From: Methylobacterium brachythecii
GTDB lineage: Bacteria > Pseudomonadota > Alphaproteobacteria > Rhizobiales > Beijerinckiaceae
Assembly: GCF_014196345.1 (NCBI RefSeq)
Contig: NZ_JACIDN010000004.1
Span: 310,001 to 374,000 of the forward strand
DNA length: 64,000 bases
Direction of reading: 5' to 3'
The translations under genes were made by a program, and so were the position numbers. A model generated the notes under the pieces. The model was not told where the DNA came from, made no database searches, and saw nothing but the letters and a program-made list of their open reading frames with translations. Shown here in pieces: positions 57,016 through 64,000 of the stretch (position 1 is its first letter; each line of letters begins with the position of its first letter).

Positions 57016-58979
57016 GAGCGCAGGGCCAAGCCGATGCCCTGGCGATCGCTGAGCGGCGCAATGCCCTGGGCCGCCAGCGCCCGATCGGGCGAGACGCCCG
57101 CCTTCAGAAGGTAGTCGACGACCGCCGCGGCCCGCGCGGCGGCGAGGTCCGGCGCTGGCTCCGGATCCTTGGCGGCCTGTGCCGGCTCGGACGAGGAAGC
57201 GGGCTTCGCCTTGTCGCCCGGCTTGGCCGCGCCCTTCGGCTGCGCTTTATCCATCGCTTTGACTTTATCCGCTTTCACCTTGTCGGATTTGTTCTTTTCG
57301 GCTGCGGCTTCCGGCAGGACGGGGGGCTTGGGCGGAGGCGTACCCGCGGGATCGAGATGGCCGAGCACCTCGACATGCTCCGTCCGGCAGGCCTTGGCGA
57401 TCTCGGCGACGGCGTCGAGCACGGGATAGAAATCCGGCTTGAGCTCGCTGCTGCCGGGGGCGAAGCGCAGGGTATGGCCGGTTACGCGTTCCGAGAACAA
57501 CCGGGCGCAGGTTGCAGCATCGTAGGCGGGCTCGGCGTCGCGCGACGACACCGTGGCCGTACCCTGCCAGCCGGGCGGAAGCGCCCTCCGCAAGTCGTCG
57601 CTCGCACGGCGCGCGCTCTGCGGATAGAGGCTCTCGCCGCTCAGCCGGATCGACGCGTCGGCGAAGTCCAGCTCGCCGCTCGCCAGGGTCGAGAGCGGTC
57701 CGAGGGAGCCGGTGAGGGCGGTGCCGAACTGGGCCGGGGCGCCCGACGAGATCCGTGAGCGGTCGATGATGGTCTCGCGCAGGAAGCGCAGGCGCAGGGC
57801 GGCGTTCAGGCGCTCGCGGGCCGCGCGGTCGGGCAAGTAGCCGGAAAGGGTCACACGCCCGGGCTCGCGCCGGATGCGGAACGGGTAGGGCGACACCGGC
57901 CGGATCTGGAGGTCGACCGATCCGGCGGCGATTCCGACCGGAAGCCCGTCGCGCATCGCCGTCTCGGCCTCGCTGGCCGCCTCTTCGTCGCGTGCGACGC
58001 CGGACATCGAGAGGCGGCCCCGCTCGAATCGGACCGAGCCTTCGCGGATCAGGCCCGTGAGCCGAATCGCGGTCTTGGGCAACTCGGCCGGGTCGATCGC
58101 CGGATCGAGGCCGCGGGCGGGCAGCAGGGTGTCGACGACCGTGGCGCGTGTCCCGGTACCGGGCTTGTCGTCGGCCCCGAGCGATGCGGCCATTCCGACC
58201 GCCTCTGCCCGCGCCGCCTCCGAGGCGACGTTGCCTCCGAGCGCGATGGTGCCGTCCGGCCTGCGTTCGACGGAGAAGCGGAAGTCGTCCACCCGCGGCG
58301 GTACGATCCCGGAGGTGTCGAGCGCGAATCCCTGCGGCGGCCCCGCGGAGAGAGCGGCCTCGTAGGCTGCCGGATCGGTGGCCTCGCCTTGTATCGACAG
58401 CGTCGTGCCGTTGATCGCCGCCACGGCGCCTGGCGCGAATCCGCGGAGGGCGCCGACGAGATAGGAAGCCGCCTCGGCATAACCCTCCGGGCCACCGCGT
58501 GCCGCCCTCGCCCGGTCGCGCAGGGTCGCATTGGGCGGCAGGGCGGGTGTGAGGCGAGAGGCGAGCGCAGCCGCACCGATCTCGACCGGGCGGTGCCCGC
58601 CGGTCTCGATCTGGTCCGGCGCGGTGCGCGTCGCCGTCCAGATGAAGGGTGAGACCGTCTCGATCAGGCCGGTGCAGTCGTCGAGCCGCCTCAGCGCGCG
58701 GATCGCCCGGAGCCGCGTCAGCGCCGACTGACGCAAGGCGGCATCCGTGGTTTCGCCGAGCGCCAGCAGGTCGCGACCCTGGACCTCGACGCGCAGCCAG
58801 GGCTCCGGCTCGTCTCTGCCCGTCTCGCGTACGATCGCGGTACTCTCGGCACGTAGCGTATCGTCGATCACGGGCACCGCCACGATCGTCGCACCGGCCC
58901 AAAGCAGGACTAGGACCGGCAGCCCGGCGAGCCAGCCTAGGCGGTGTCGCACGAGGGATGGGGCGGTTGCGGACGTCAC
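57012..58979 (-). CDS. BON/OmpA-like envelope protein with low-complexity insert
   Basis: 655 residues, GTG start. An N-terminal membrane segment (about 13-36) is followed by a long periplasmic region with repeated BON-like units (alternating Gly-rich beta/alpha motifs such as RVTLSGYLPDRAARERLNAALR, shortened here). The C-terminal OmpA-like domain begins at FAPGSSELKPDFYPVLDAV. It is split by about 63 residues rich in Lys, Pro, Ala and Asp (547-609, 57153-57341) before DLAAARAAAVVDYLLKAGV. OmpA-like domains bind peptidoglycan, so an envelope-tethering role is likely. The substrate of the BON part is unknown. Confidence 0.75.
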   Translation of the reverse strand: MTSATAPSLVRHRLGWLAGLPVLVLLWAGATIVAVPVIDDTLRAESTAIVRETGRDEPEPWLRVEVQGRDLLALGETTDAALRQSALTRLRAIRALRRLDDCTGLIETVSPFIWTATRTAPDQIETGGHRPVEIGAAALASRLTPALPPNATLRDRARAARGGPEGYAEAASYLVGALRGFAPGAVAAINGTTLSIQGEATDPAAYEAALSAGPPQGFALDTSGIVPPRVDDFRFSVERRPDGTIALGGNVASEAARAEAVGMAASLGADDKPGTGTRATVVDTLLPARGLDPAIDPAELPKTAIRLTGLIREGSVRFERGRLSMSGVARDEEAASEAETAMRDGLPVGIAAGSVDLQIRPVSPYPFRIRREPGRVTLSGYLPDRAARERLNAALRLRFLRETIIDRSRISSGAPAQFGTALTGSLGPLSTLASGELDFADASIRLSGESLYPQSARRASDDLRRALPPGWQGTATVSSRDAEPAYDAATCARLFSERVTGHTLRFAPGSSELKPDFYPVLDAVAEIAKACRTEHVEVLGHLDPAGTPPPKPPVLPEAAAEKNKSDKVKADKVKAMDKAQPKGAAKPGDKAKPASSSEPAQAAKDPEPAPDLAAARAAAVVDYLLKAGVSPDRALAAQGIAPLSDRQGIGLALRS

Positions 58980-59083
58980 GAGCCTCGAGAACCCTCGATT
59001 GCGGCGAGGCCAGCAAAGCGGGCTGATGACGCGACCCGTGCCCCCTTTTCACGTCAAGATGAAGGCTGAGCGGTATCCAGGCA

Positions 59084-59111
59084 CAAAAAAACCCCGGCCG
59101 AAGCCGGGGTT
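59084..59111 (-). terminator. Terminator of the porin gene
   Basis: Minus strand AACCCCGGC (59111-59103), loop TTCG, GCCGGGGTT (59098-59090) followed by further T (59089-59085). A strong Rho-independent terminator with an extra-stable UUCG tetraloop. Confidence 0.9.
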
Positions 59112-59141
59112 GGAGGTTCGTTGGTAGTAGGTCTGCGAGAC

Positions 59142-60773
59142 TTAGAAGTCGCGCTGGACGCGGACGCGAGCCTGGAAGGTGTCCTGGCCGGAGACCAGAC
59201 GACCCGTGTCGCTGTTGAGCACGCGCTGACCGTTGAGGGTGTCGACGCGGATGTACTGGCCCTCGGCGCCGATATCGAGGTCCTTCACCGGCGACCAGAT
59301 CAGGCTTGCGCCCGTGACGACCTGGGAGGTGTTGACCAGGGTCGAGCTTGCATTCAGCGCTGCCGGGTTGGCGGTCGGCAGACCACTGATAGCGGTGCCA
59401 CCGGCGAGACCGCGGAGACCAGCAACTGCGCCGCCAGGCTGATGCATCTCACCGTACGAGCCGTACACGGCCGAGCGCCACTGCGGCGTCCAGTAGTGCA
59501 GGTACGAGGCGACGACGGTCCAGCTGGTCGACAGCTCGAGCTTGCCGGTGACCGGGTTGATCACGGCGTCGTTCATGTAGACGTTCCACGGGCCACCGCT
59601 GACGATGCCGGTCGCCTGGGTGTAGCGGCCGATATACGAGGTGTAGCCGGTGTAGTTGGCAGCGCCTTCGCCGTAGGCACCCTGCAGGTACAGAGAATCG
59701 CCGGGAGCGATGAAGGGCAGGTTGAACTTGGCGCCGCCCTGGATGGCCCAGCCGTAGTCGGTCTGCGCGCCTGAGGAGATGCCGCGAGCCGCGAGAGCGC
59801 CAGCGGCGCCGACAGCGGTGATGGCAGCCTGGCCAGGATTCGTGGTGATGGTGCCGAGGAAGCCGCCGGTGTTCACGTCCTTGACGGCACCCGAGATCTG
59901 GAGCGAGCCCCAGGGCTGGTCGTAGCGCAGGGCGCCGACGAAGTCGGGCATGCGCGAGCGCTGCACGACGTCGACGTAGCCGACGTTCGCAACCGCACCG
60001 GTCGGACCGAAGTTCAGGATGACCGGGCTCGGAGCGTTGGTGCCGATGCCGAGGAAGGTCTGGCCGATCGTGTTGGCGTTGGCATTGATGCTGCCCGGCA
60101 GCGCGCCGCCGTTCGAGTAGATCGGGTTCTTGCGGAAGTTCGGGTCTTCCATCGACACCGTCGCCGAGAAGCCTTCACCGAAGGTCTTGGTGTAGGCGAA
60201 CAGGTTGGTCGAGGCCTGGTCCGAACCGAGCGACGAGCCGATGATCTCGAAGTCGTGGGCGTAGAAGTCGAAGAACGACGAGGCGCGACCAGCAGTCAGG
60301 CCGGCGAACTGGATGAAGGCCTTCTCGGCCTGCACGTAGTCCTGCACACGGTTGTAGGCATCCTGGCCGGTGCCGAAGAAGGCGTTGCCGATACGGGCCT
60401 GGGTGCCGGAGGCCATCTTGCCTTCGCCGGTGGCGCTGGCGGCTTCGAGGCGGGCGAAGGCACGCAGGGTGCCGAAGTCGGTCTGGGTGCGGGCATCGAC
60501 GTTGATGCGCAGCAGGCCGCGGAACTGGGAGGTGTCACCGCTGGAGCGACGGTTCGGGCTGGTGTTGATGCCAGCCTCGCCGCGCGCACGTCCCGAGACG
60601 CGCAGGCAGGTGTCGGTGCCAGGAATGTAGAAGAAGCCAGCGCCGTAGGCGCCGCAAACACGAACGTACTCGATCGGCGCGGCCTTCTTGACCGGGAGAT
60701 CGGCTGCCTGTGCACCTGCGACCGCGGTCAACCCCGCCGCCGATCCCAGGAGAAGGCTCTTGATGAGCTTCAT
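59142..60773 (-). CDS. Outer-membrane porin (alphaproteobacterial Omp2b-like family)
   Basis: 543 residues. A signal peptide (KLIKSLLLGSAAGLTAVAGAQA) precedes ADLPVKKAAPIEYVRVCGAYG, then CLRVSGRARGE; this opening is characteristic of the alphaproteobacterial porin_2 family. Two Cys (VCGAYG, DTCLRVSG) probably form a disulfide. The chain ends in Phe (RVQRDF), the BAM recognition signal. A strong ribosome site GGAGG precedes it and a strong terminator follows, so it is likely a major, highly expressed porin. Confidence 0.92.
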   Translation of the reverse strand: MKLIKSLLLGSAAGLTAVAGAQAADLPVKKAAPIEYVRVCGAYGAGFFYIPGTDTCLRVSGRARGEAGINTSPNRRSSGDTSQFRGLLRINVDARTQTDFGTLRAFARLEAASATGEGKMASGTQARIGNAFFGTGQDAYNRVQDYVQAEKAFIQFAGLTAGRASSFFDFYAHDFEIIGSSLGSDQASTNLFAYTKTFGEGFSATVSMEDPNFRKNPIYSNGGALPGSINANANTIGQTFLGIGTNAPSPVILNFGPTGAVANVGYVDVVQRSRMPDFVGALRYDQPWGSLQISGAVKDVNTGGFLGTITTNPGQAAITAVGAAGALAARGISSGAQTDYGWAIQGGAKFNLPFIAPGDSLYLQGAYGEGAANYTGYTSYIGRYTQATGIVSGGPWNVYMNDAVINPVTGKLELSTSWTVVASYLHYWTPQWRSAVYGSYGEMHQPGGAVAGLRGLAGGTAISGLPTANPAALNASSTLVNTSQVVTGASLIWSPVKDLDIGAEGQYIRVDTLNGQRVLNSDTGRLVSGQDTFQARVRVQRDF

Positions 60774-61197
60774 TGTGGAAACCTCCGAAAGTTTCGAGAC
60801 CCTTGGGATCGGACTTTGTTGTTGGCCGCCGCATCCCCCGGAGGAGCACCGCGAGCCTCGTCCTTTTTCCCTTAGTGGTTCGGCCCTCCCCGCAGAGGCA
60901 TCGGCCAGACCAACGACGAGGTTTTTGTCTCTGTCGCAGTGTCACCATGCGGGAGCGTGGCCGTACGAGCAACAGACTTCGGCCTCGTAGAGCCGTTGCA
61001 AACTGGCTTCCCGAAAAGCTGTTGCCCGTCCGCAACGCTTTGTTCGCGCTGGAAAACAACTTCTGCTGCGCAGGAGCGCTCTTCTGCAATTCTGTTCTTG
61101 GCGACGCGCTTGCCGTTGCCGATGACATGAGCCGCCGCAAGGTCAGTCGCCGGCCGCCGCGAGTCGAACCCTAGTTTCGACTTCGACGTAGGACGGT
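60774..61197. other. Long 5' region upstream of the porin gene
   Basis: 424 bp between uup and the porin gene, both on the minus strand. The only clear signal is the porin ribosome site GGAGG about 10 bp before its ATG. I saw no convincing sigma-70 pair, riboswitch or gene. Long untranslated leaders are common for abundant porins and may carry sRNA targets. Confidence 0.5.
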
Positions 61198-63015
61198 TCA
61201 GGAGGTCTGGGCTTCCCGCAGCATCTCGAGCGTCAGCCAGCGGTCCTCGGCGGCGGCGTGCTCGGCCTGGGCCGCCGCCAGCATCGAGCTGGCCTTCTCG
61301 AATCGAGCGGGGTCGCGCGCGTAGAGACTTGGGTCGTCGAGCACGCCCTGCAGGCGTCCCATGGCCGTTTCGAGTTCGCTGATCCGGGCGGGCAGGGTCT
61401 TCAGCTCGTGCTGCTCCTTGAAGCCGAGCTTCTTCCGCGCCGGTTCGGCGGCCCTCGGCTTGTCCGAGCCCGCATCGTCGCGCTGAGGGCGCTCGCGCGC
61501 CGGCACGGTGAGGGCCTCGACCCCCCTGCCCCTCTGGGTGAGCATGTCGGAATAGCCACCGGCATATTCGGTCCAGCGGCCCTCGCCTTCCGACACCAGA
61601 ACGCTGCCGACGACCCGGTCGAGGAAGTCGCGGTCGTGGCTCACCAGAATCAGCGTGCCGGAATACTCGTCGAGCATCTCCTGCAGGAGGTCGAGGGTCT
61701 CCAGGTCGAGGTCGTTGGTGGGCTCGTCGAGCACCAGCAGATTCGAGGGCTGCGCCAGGGCGCGGGCGATGAGCAACCGGTTGCGCTCGCCGCCCGACAA
61801 CACCGAGACCGGAGTGCGCGCCTGTTCGGGCGTGAATAGGAAGTCCTTGAGGTAGCCGATGACGTGGCGGCTGTGGCCGCCCACCATGATGCTGTCGCCG
61901 CGTCCCCCCGTGAGCACGTCGGTCACGGTCATGGTCGGCTCGAGGGTGGCCCGGGCCTGGTCGAGCAGCATCATCGAGAGGTTGGTGCCGAGTCGCGCGA
62001 CTCCTGAGTCGGGCGCGAGCTTGCCGGTCAGCAGGTTCACCAACGTGGTCTTGCCGGCGCCGTTCGCCCCAACGATGCCGAGCCGGTCGCCGCGCGTCAC
62101 CCGGATCGAGAGATCCTGCACGATGGTACGCTCGCCATAGGCCTTCGAGATGCCCTTGGCTTCGACCACGAGCGTGCCGGAGGCTTCTGCCTCGACGGAG
62201 GTCATGGTGGCGGTGCCGACCGGGCGGCGATCGTCGCGGCGTTCCTTGCGCAGTGCGTGCAAGTTGCCGAGACGGCGCACGTTACGCTTGCGCCGTGCGG
62301 TGACGCCGTAGCGCAGCCAGTGCTCCTCGTCGGCGATCTTGCGTTCGAGCTTGTGCCGGTCGCGCTCCTCCTCCTCGAAGAAGTTGTCCCGCCAGGCCTC
62401 GAATGCGGAAAAACCCTGGTCGATCCGACGGGTCACGCCGCGGTCGAGCCAGACCGTGGAGCGCGACAGGCCGGACAGGAAGCGGCGGTCGTGGCTGATC
62501 AGCACGAGCGCGGCGCGAGTGCGGCCGAGTTCGCCTTCGAGCCACTCGATCACGGGCAGGTCGAGATGGTTGGTGGGCTCGTCCAGCAGCAGGATGTCGG
62601 GCTGCGGCGCGAGCGTCTGGGCCAGAGCCGCACGCCGCGACTCACCGCCCGAGAGACTTTTGGGGTTTTCCTCCCCGGTGAGCCCGAGGCTCTCGACGAG
62701 GTAGCGCGCGCGATAAGGGTCGTCGCCGGGGGCGAGCCCGGCCTCGACATAGGCGAGCACGGTCTCGTGGCCCGACAAGTCCGGCTCCTGGGCCAGATAG
62801 CGAATCGTCGTGCCCGGCTGCAGGAAGCGCACGCCGCGGTCGGGTTCGACCAGGCCGGCGGCGATCTTCATCAGCGTCGACTTGCCCGAGCCGTTGCGAC
62901 CGACGAGGCAAGCGCGCTCGCCAGGCGCGATCGCGAGTTCGGCCGATTCGATCAGCGGGGTGCCACCAAAAGTCAGCGCGACGTCTTTGAGGGTAAGAAG
63001 CGGAGGAGCGGCCAT
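61198..63015 (-). CDS. uup: ABC-F family ATPase Uup
   Basis: 605 residues. Two ABC domains: Walker A VGRNGSGKST and signature LSGGESRRAAL in the first, VGANGAGKTT and LSGGERNRLLI in the second, linked by the ABC-F interdomain helix region (LERKIADEEHWLRYG). The C-terminal ~85 residues are a predicted coiled coil (LGFKEQHELKTLPARISELE), the Uup hallmark that binds DNA in E. coli. It has no transmembrane part and acts on ribosomes or DNA junctions. Confidence 0.93.
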   Translation of the reverse strand: MAAPPLLTLKDVALTFGGTPLIESAELAIAPGERACLVGRNGSGKSTLMKIAAGLVEPDRGVRFLQPGTTIRYLAQEPDLSGHETVLAYVEAGLAPGDDPYRARYLVESLGLTGEENPKSLSGGESRRAALAQTLAPQPDILLLDEPTNHLDLPVIEWLEGELGRTRAALVLISHDRRFLSGLSRSTVWLDRGVTRRIDQGFSAFEAWRDNFFEEEERDRHKLERKIADEEHWLRYGVTARRKRNVRRLGNLHALRKERRDDRRPVGTATMTSVEAEASGTLVVEAKGISKAYGERTIVQDLSIRVTRGDRLGIVGANGAGKTTLVNLLTGKLAPDSGVARLGTNLSMMLLDQARATLEPTMTVTDVLTGGRGDSIMVGGHSRHVIGYLKDFLFTPEQARTPVSVLSGGERNRLLIARALAQPSNLLVLDEPTNDLDLETLDLLQEMLDEYSGTLILVSHDRDFLDRVVGSVLVSEGEGRWTEYAGGYSDMLTQRGRGVEALTVPARERPQRDDAGSDKPRAAEPARKKLGFKEQHELKTLPARISELETAMGRLQGVLDDPSLYARDPARFEKASSMLAAAQAEHAAAEDRWLTLEMLREAQTS

Positions 63016-63058
63016 GGCCGGGCCTTAACCCGGCCCGGGGCCATGGCGCCAGAGCGGT

Positions 63059-63283
63059 TCAAGCGGTGGGGTTGGCCGGGCCGGTCGGGGTCGGCTGCGA
63101 GGGCGGCGGCAGCGGCACCTCGACGGGAGCCTCACCGGGCGACTCGGCCGGCGTGTTGCCGGGTATCTCCGGCGCCGGGCTCGGCGTGGGCACCTGCGGC
63201 GGATCGTAGGGCGTGTCCGGCGGTGCGTTGGGCGTCGGTGTCTCCGGGATCGGCTGTTCCGGGATCGGGCCGGGATTCGACAT
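63059..63283 (-). CDS. Small proline-rich hypothetical protein (74 aa)
   Basis: About one third of residues are Pro, in a nearly regular Pro-x-x pattern (IPEQPIPETPTPNAPPDTP), with Thr, Glu and Ala. No signal peptide or membrane segment. GTG/ATG uncertain, ATG at 63283 used. It lies 43 bp upstream of uup on the same strand. It could be a real disordered protein or a compositional artefact; confidence is limited. Confidence 0.45.
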   Translation of the reverse strand: MSNPGPIPEQPIPETPTPNAPPDTPYDPPQVPTPSPAPEIPGNTPAESPGEAPVEVPLPPPSQPTPTGPANPTA

Positions 63284-63458
63284 ACGCACTCCGATGACGC
63301 TGGCGGAGAGACGCCGTCGGCGCCTCCGGGTCCGACGCAAACGGGTGCCGGGTTAGGCTTGTTCCGGGATTCGTCGAGCGGCCTTAGATACGGGGTCTCG
63401 AAGGCGTTGCGCTGCATCACCGCCGGCGCGCGGTCGCCTTTGCCGGCTCGCGCCGGTC

Positions 63459-63773
63459 CTACTTCTTGGTGAGGAGCTTGGTGCCCTCGTCGCCGACGAT
63501 GCGCTGGAGCTTTTCCGCAAAGAACGAGAGCAGCAGCGGCAGCCGGACTTCGAGCCGAACCATGTCGGGGTGGACGTCGATCTGGCCATCGACCTTCTGG
63601 CCCATGGCGCCGACGCCGAAATCCAGCCGGTCGCCCGTCCAGGCCAATGTCTCGACCTTGAGGCCGCTCTTCTCGAGGAAGGCTTTGCCCTTCTCGGTGC
63701 CATCCTGCAGGCGGCGCTTGGCCTCAGCGAGTCCGAGCTCGTGCGGGATCTCCATCACCAAAGGCTTCGCCAT
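63459..63773 (-). CDS. Polyhydroxyalkanoic acid system family protein
   Basis: 104 residues. The opening PLVMEIPHELGLAEAKRRLQ and the segment VDGQIDVHPDMVRLEVRLP match the PHA granule-associated (PHA_gran_rgn) family, a single alpha/beta domain. The role in PHA metabolism is inferred from the family name and is poorly established. The ATG at 63773 is used; a start four codons upstream is possible. Confidence 0.75.
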   Translation of the reverse strand: MAKPLVMEIPHELGLAEAKRRLQDGTEKGKAFLEKSGLKVETLAWTGDRLDFGVGAMGQKVDGQIDVHPDMVRLEVRLPLLLSFFAEKLQRIVGDEGTKLLTKK

Positions 63774-63835
63774 CGCTCGACGCAACTCCCTGTCAGCGCG
63801 CCGGCCGCCGGGCCGAAGCGCTCCTTCAAAATGGG

Positions 63836-63868
63836 AACCGGCCGGCGTCTCGACAACGCCAGCCGGTC
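63836..63868. other. Inverted repeat after the RlpA-like gene
   Basis: Near 63838-63868 an ACCGGCCGGCG arm pairs with CGCCAGCCGGT (one mismatch). On the minus strand it follows the RlpA-like stop by about 40 bp, in the place of a terminator, but the T-run afterwards is weak. Confidence 0.4.
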
Positions 63869-63906
63869 AGGTCCTCGTGAGCGACGATGGTGTCAGGGCG
63901 ACGCGA

Positions 63907-64000
63907 TCAGCGCATCACCGACATCGAGACATAGCTGGTGCCCGTCATACCGATGGCGCGGGCGGCCCCGGCAGCCAAGTCGATCTGACGGCCGCCGACG
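63907..64000 (-). CDS. C-terminal end of an RlpA-like (double-psi beta-barrel) protein, partial
   Basis: The last 30 residues are visible: GGRQIDLAAGAARAIGM followed by TGTSYVSMSVMR and a TGA stop at 63909-63907. The pattern R-x-IDL-x-x-x-AAR-x-IGM-x-G is the end of the DPBB domain of septal-ring RlpA proteins, which cleave denuded peptidoglycan glycan. The rest lies beyond position 64000. Confidence 0.7.
   Translation of the reverse strand, partial: VGGRQIDLAAGAARAIGMTGTSYVSMSVMR

Overview
The window is high-GC, densely packed bacterial chromosome. The gene content fits an alphaproteobacterium of the Hyphomicrobiales, most likely Methylobacterium/Methylorubrum or a close relative. The pointers are the NasST nitrate regulators, a fused transaldolase-glucose-6-phosphate isomerase, a double-length dCTP deaminase, the rpoZ-rsh-pyrE and fabD-fabG-acpP-fabF orders, and an alphaproteobacterial porin. 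This assignment is inference from gene families, not from a database search. I see no rRNA, tRNA, CRISPR array, transposase or prophage gene.

Layout. 1-5.6 kb (minus strand): nitrate assimilation, nasT-nasS, then nrtA-nrtB-nrtC, an inverted-repeat element, and the start of nirB running off the left edge. In front of nrtA lie a sigma-54 type -24/-12 promoter, two hexaloop hairpins of the ANTAR target type and an overlapping terminator, so the whole NasT antitermination switch can be read from the sequence. 5.9-15.6 kb (plus strand): a secreted or anchored hypothetical, then sugar metabolism (GH15 glucosidase, transketolase, Tal-Pgi fusion, 6-phosphogluconate dehydrogenase, 6-phosphogluconolactonase). 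15.7-22.8 kb: mixed genes including a DUF1194 protein, a DsbA-like oxidoreductase, dCTP deaminase, ApaG, translationally coupled argE-speG, and a Gly/Arg-rich secreted protein with three internal repeats. 23-25.6 kb (minus): the Entner-Doudoroff enzymes edd and eda. 25.7-28.1 kb: Hsp33 and three small exported proteins.

28.1-31.4 kb (minus): gmk, yicC and mltG. 31.5-39.3 kb: a membrane glycosylation cluster (two polytopic GT-C-like proteins, a methyltransferase, a polyprenyl-phosphate-sugar synthase-like GT2, an FAD oxidoreductase), an alpha/beta hydrolase and a tiny Gly-rich protein. This block sits between mltG and fabF, which are neighbours in many alphaproteobacteria. 39.4-42.9 kb (minus): fabF, acpP, fabG, fabD. 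43-45 kb: a Tat-type beta-carbonic anhydrase and an HD-GYP protein. 45.3-48.8 kb (plus): rpoZ, bifunctional (p)ppGpp synthetase/hydrolase, pyrE. 49-54.4 kb: NYN-domain protein, peroxiredoxin, smpB and dapA divergent from a soluble lytic transglycosylase. 54.4-64 kb: an M20 amidohydrolase, small membrane proteins, a BON/OmpA-like protein with a low-complexity insert, a major porin, the ABC-F ATPase Uup, a proline-rich peptide, a PHA-system protein and the C-terminus of an RlpA-like protein at the right edge.

Functionally the window joins nitrogen uptake control, pentose-phosphate and Entner-Doudoroff carbon flow, fatty-acid initiation, stringent response and envelope maintenance. Short inverted-repeat elements of at least four types lie between genes, several of them inside operons.
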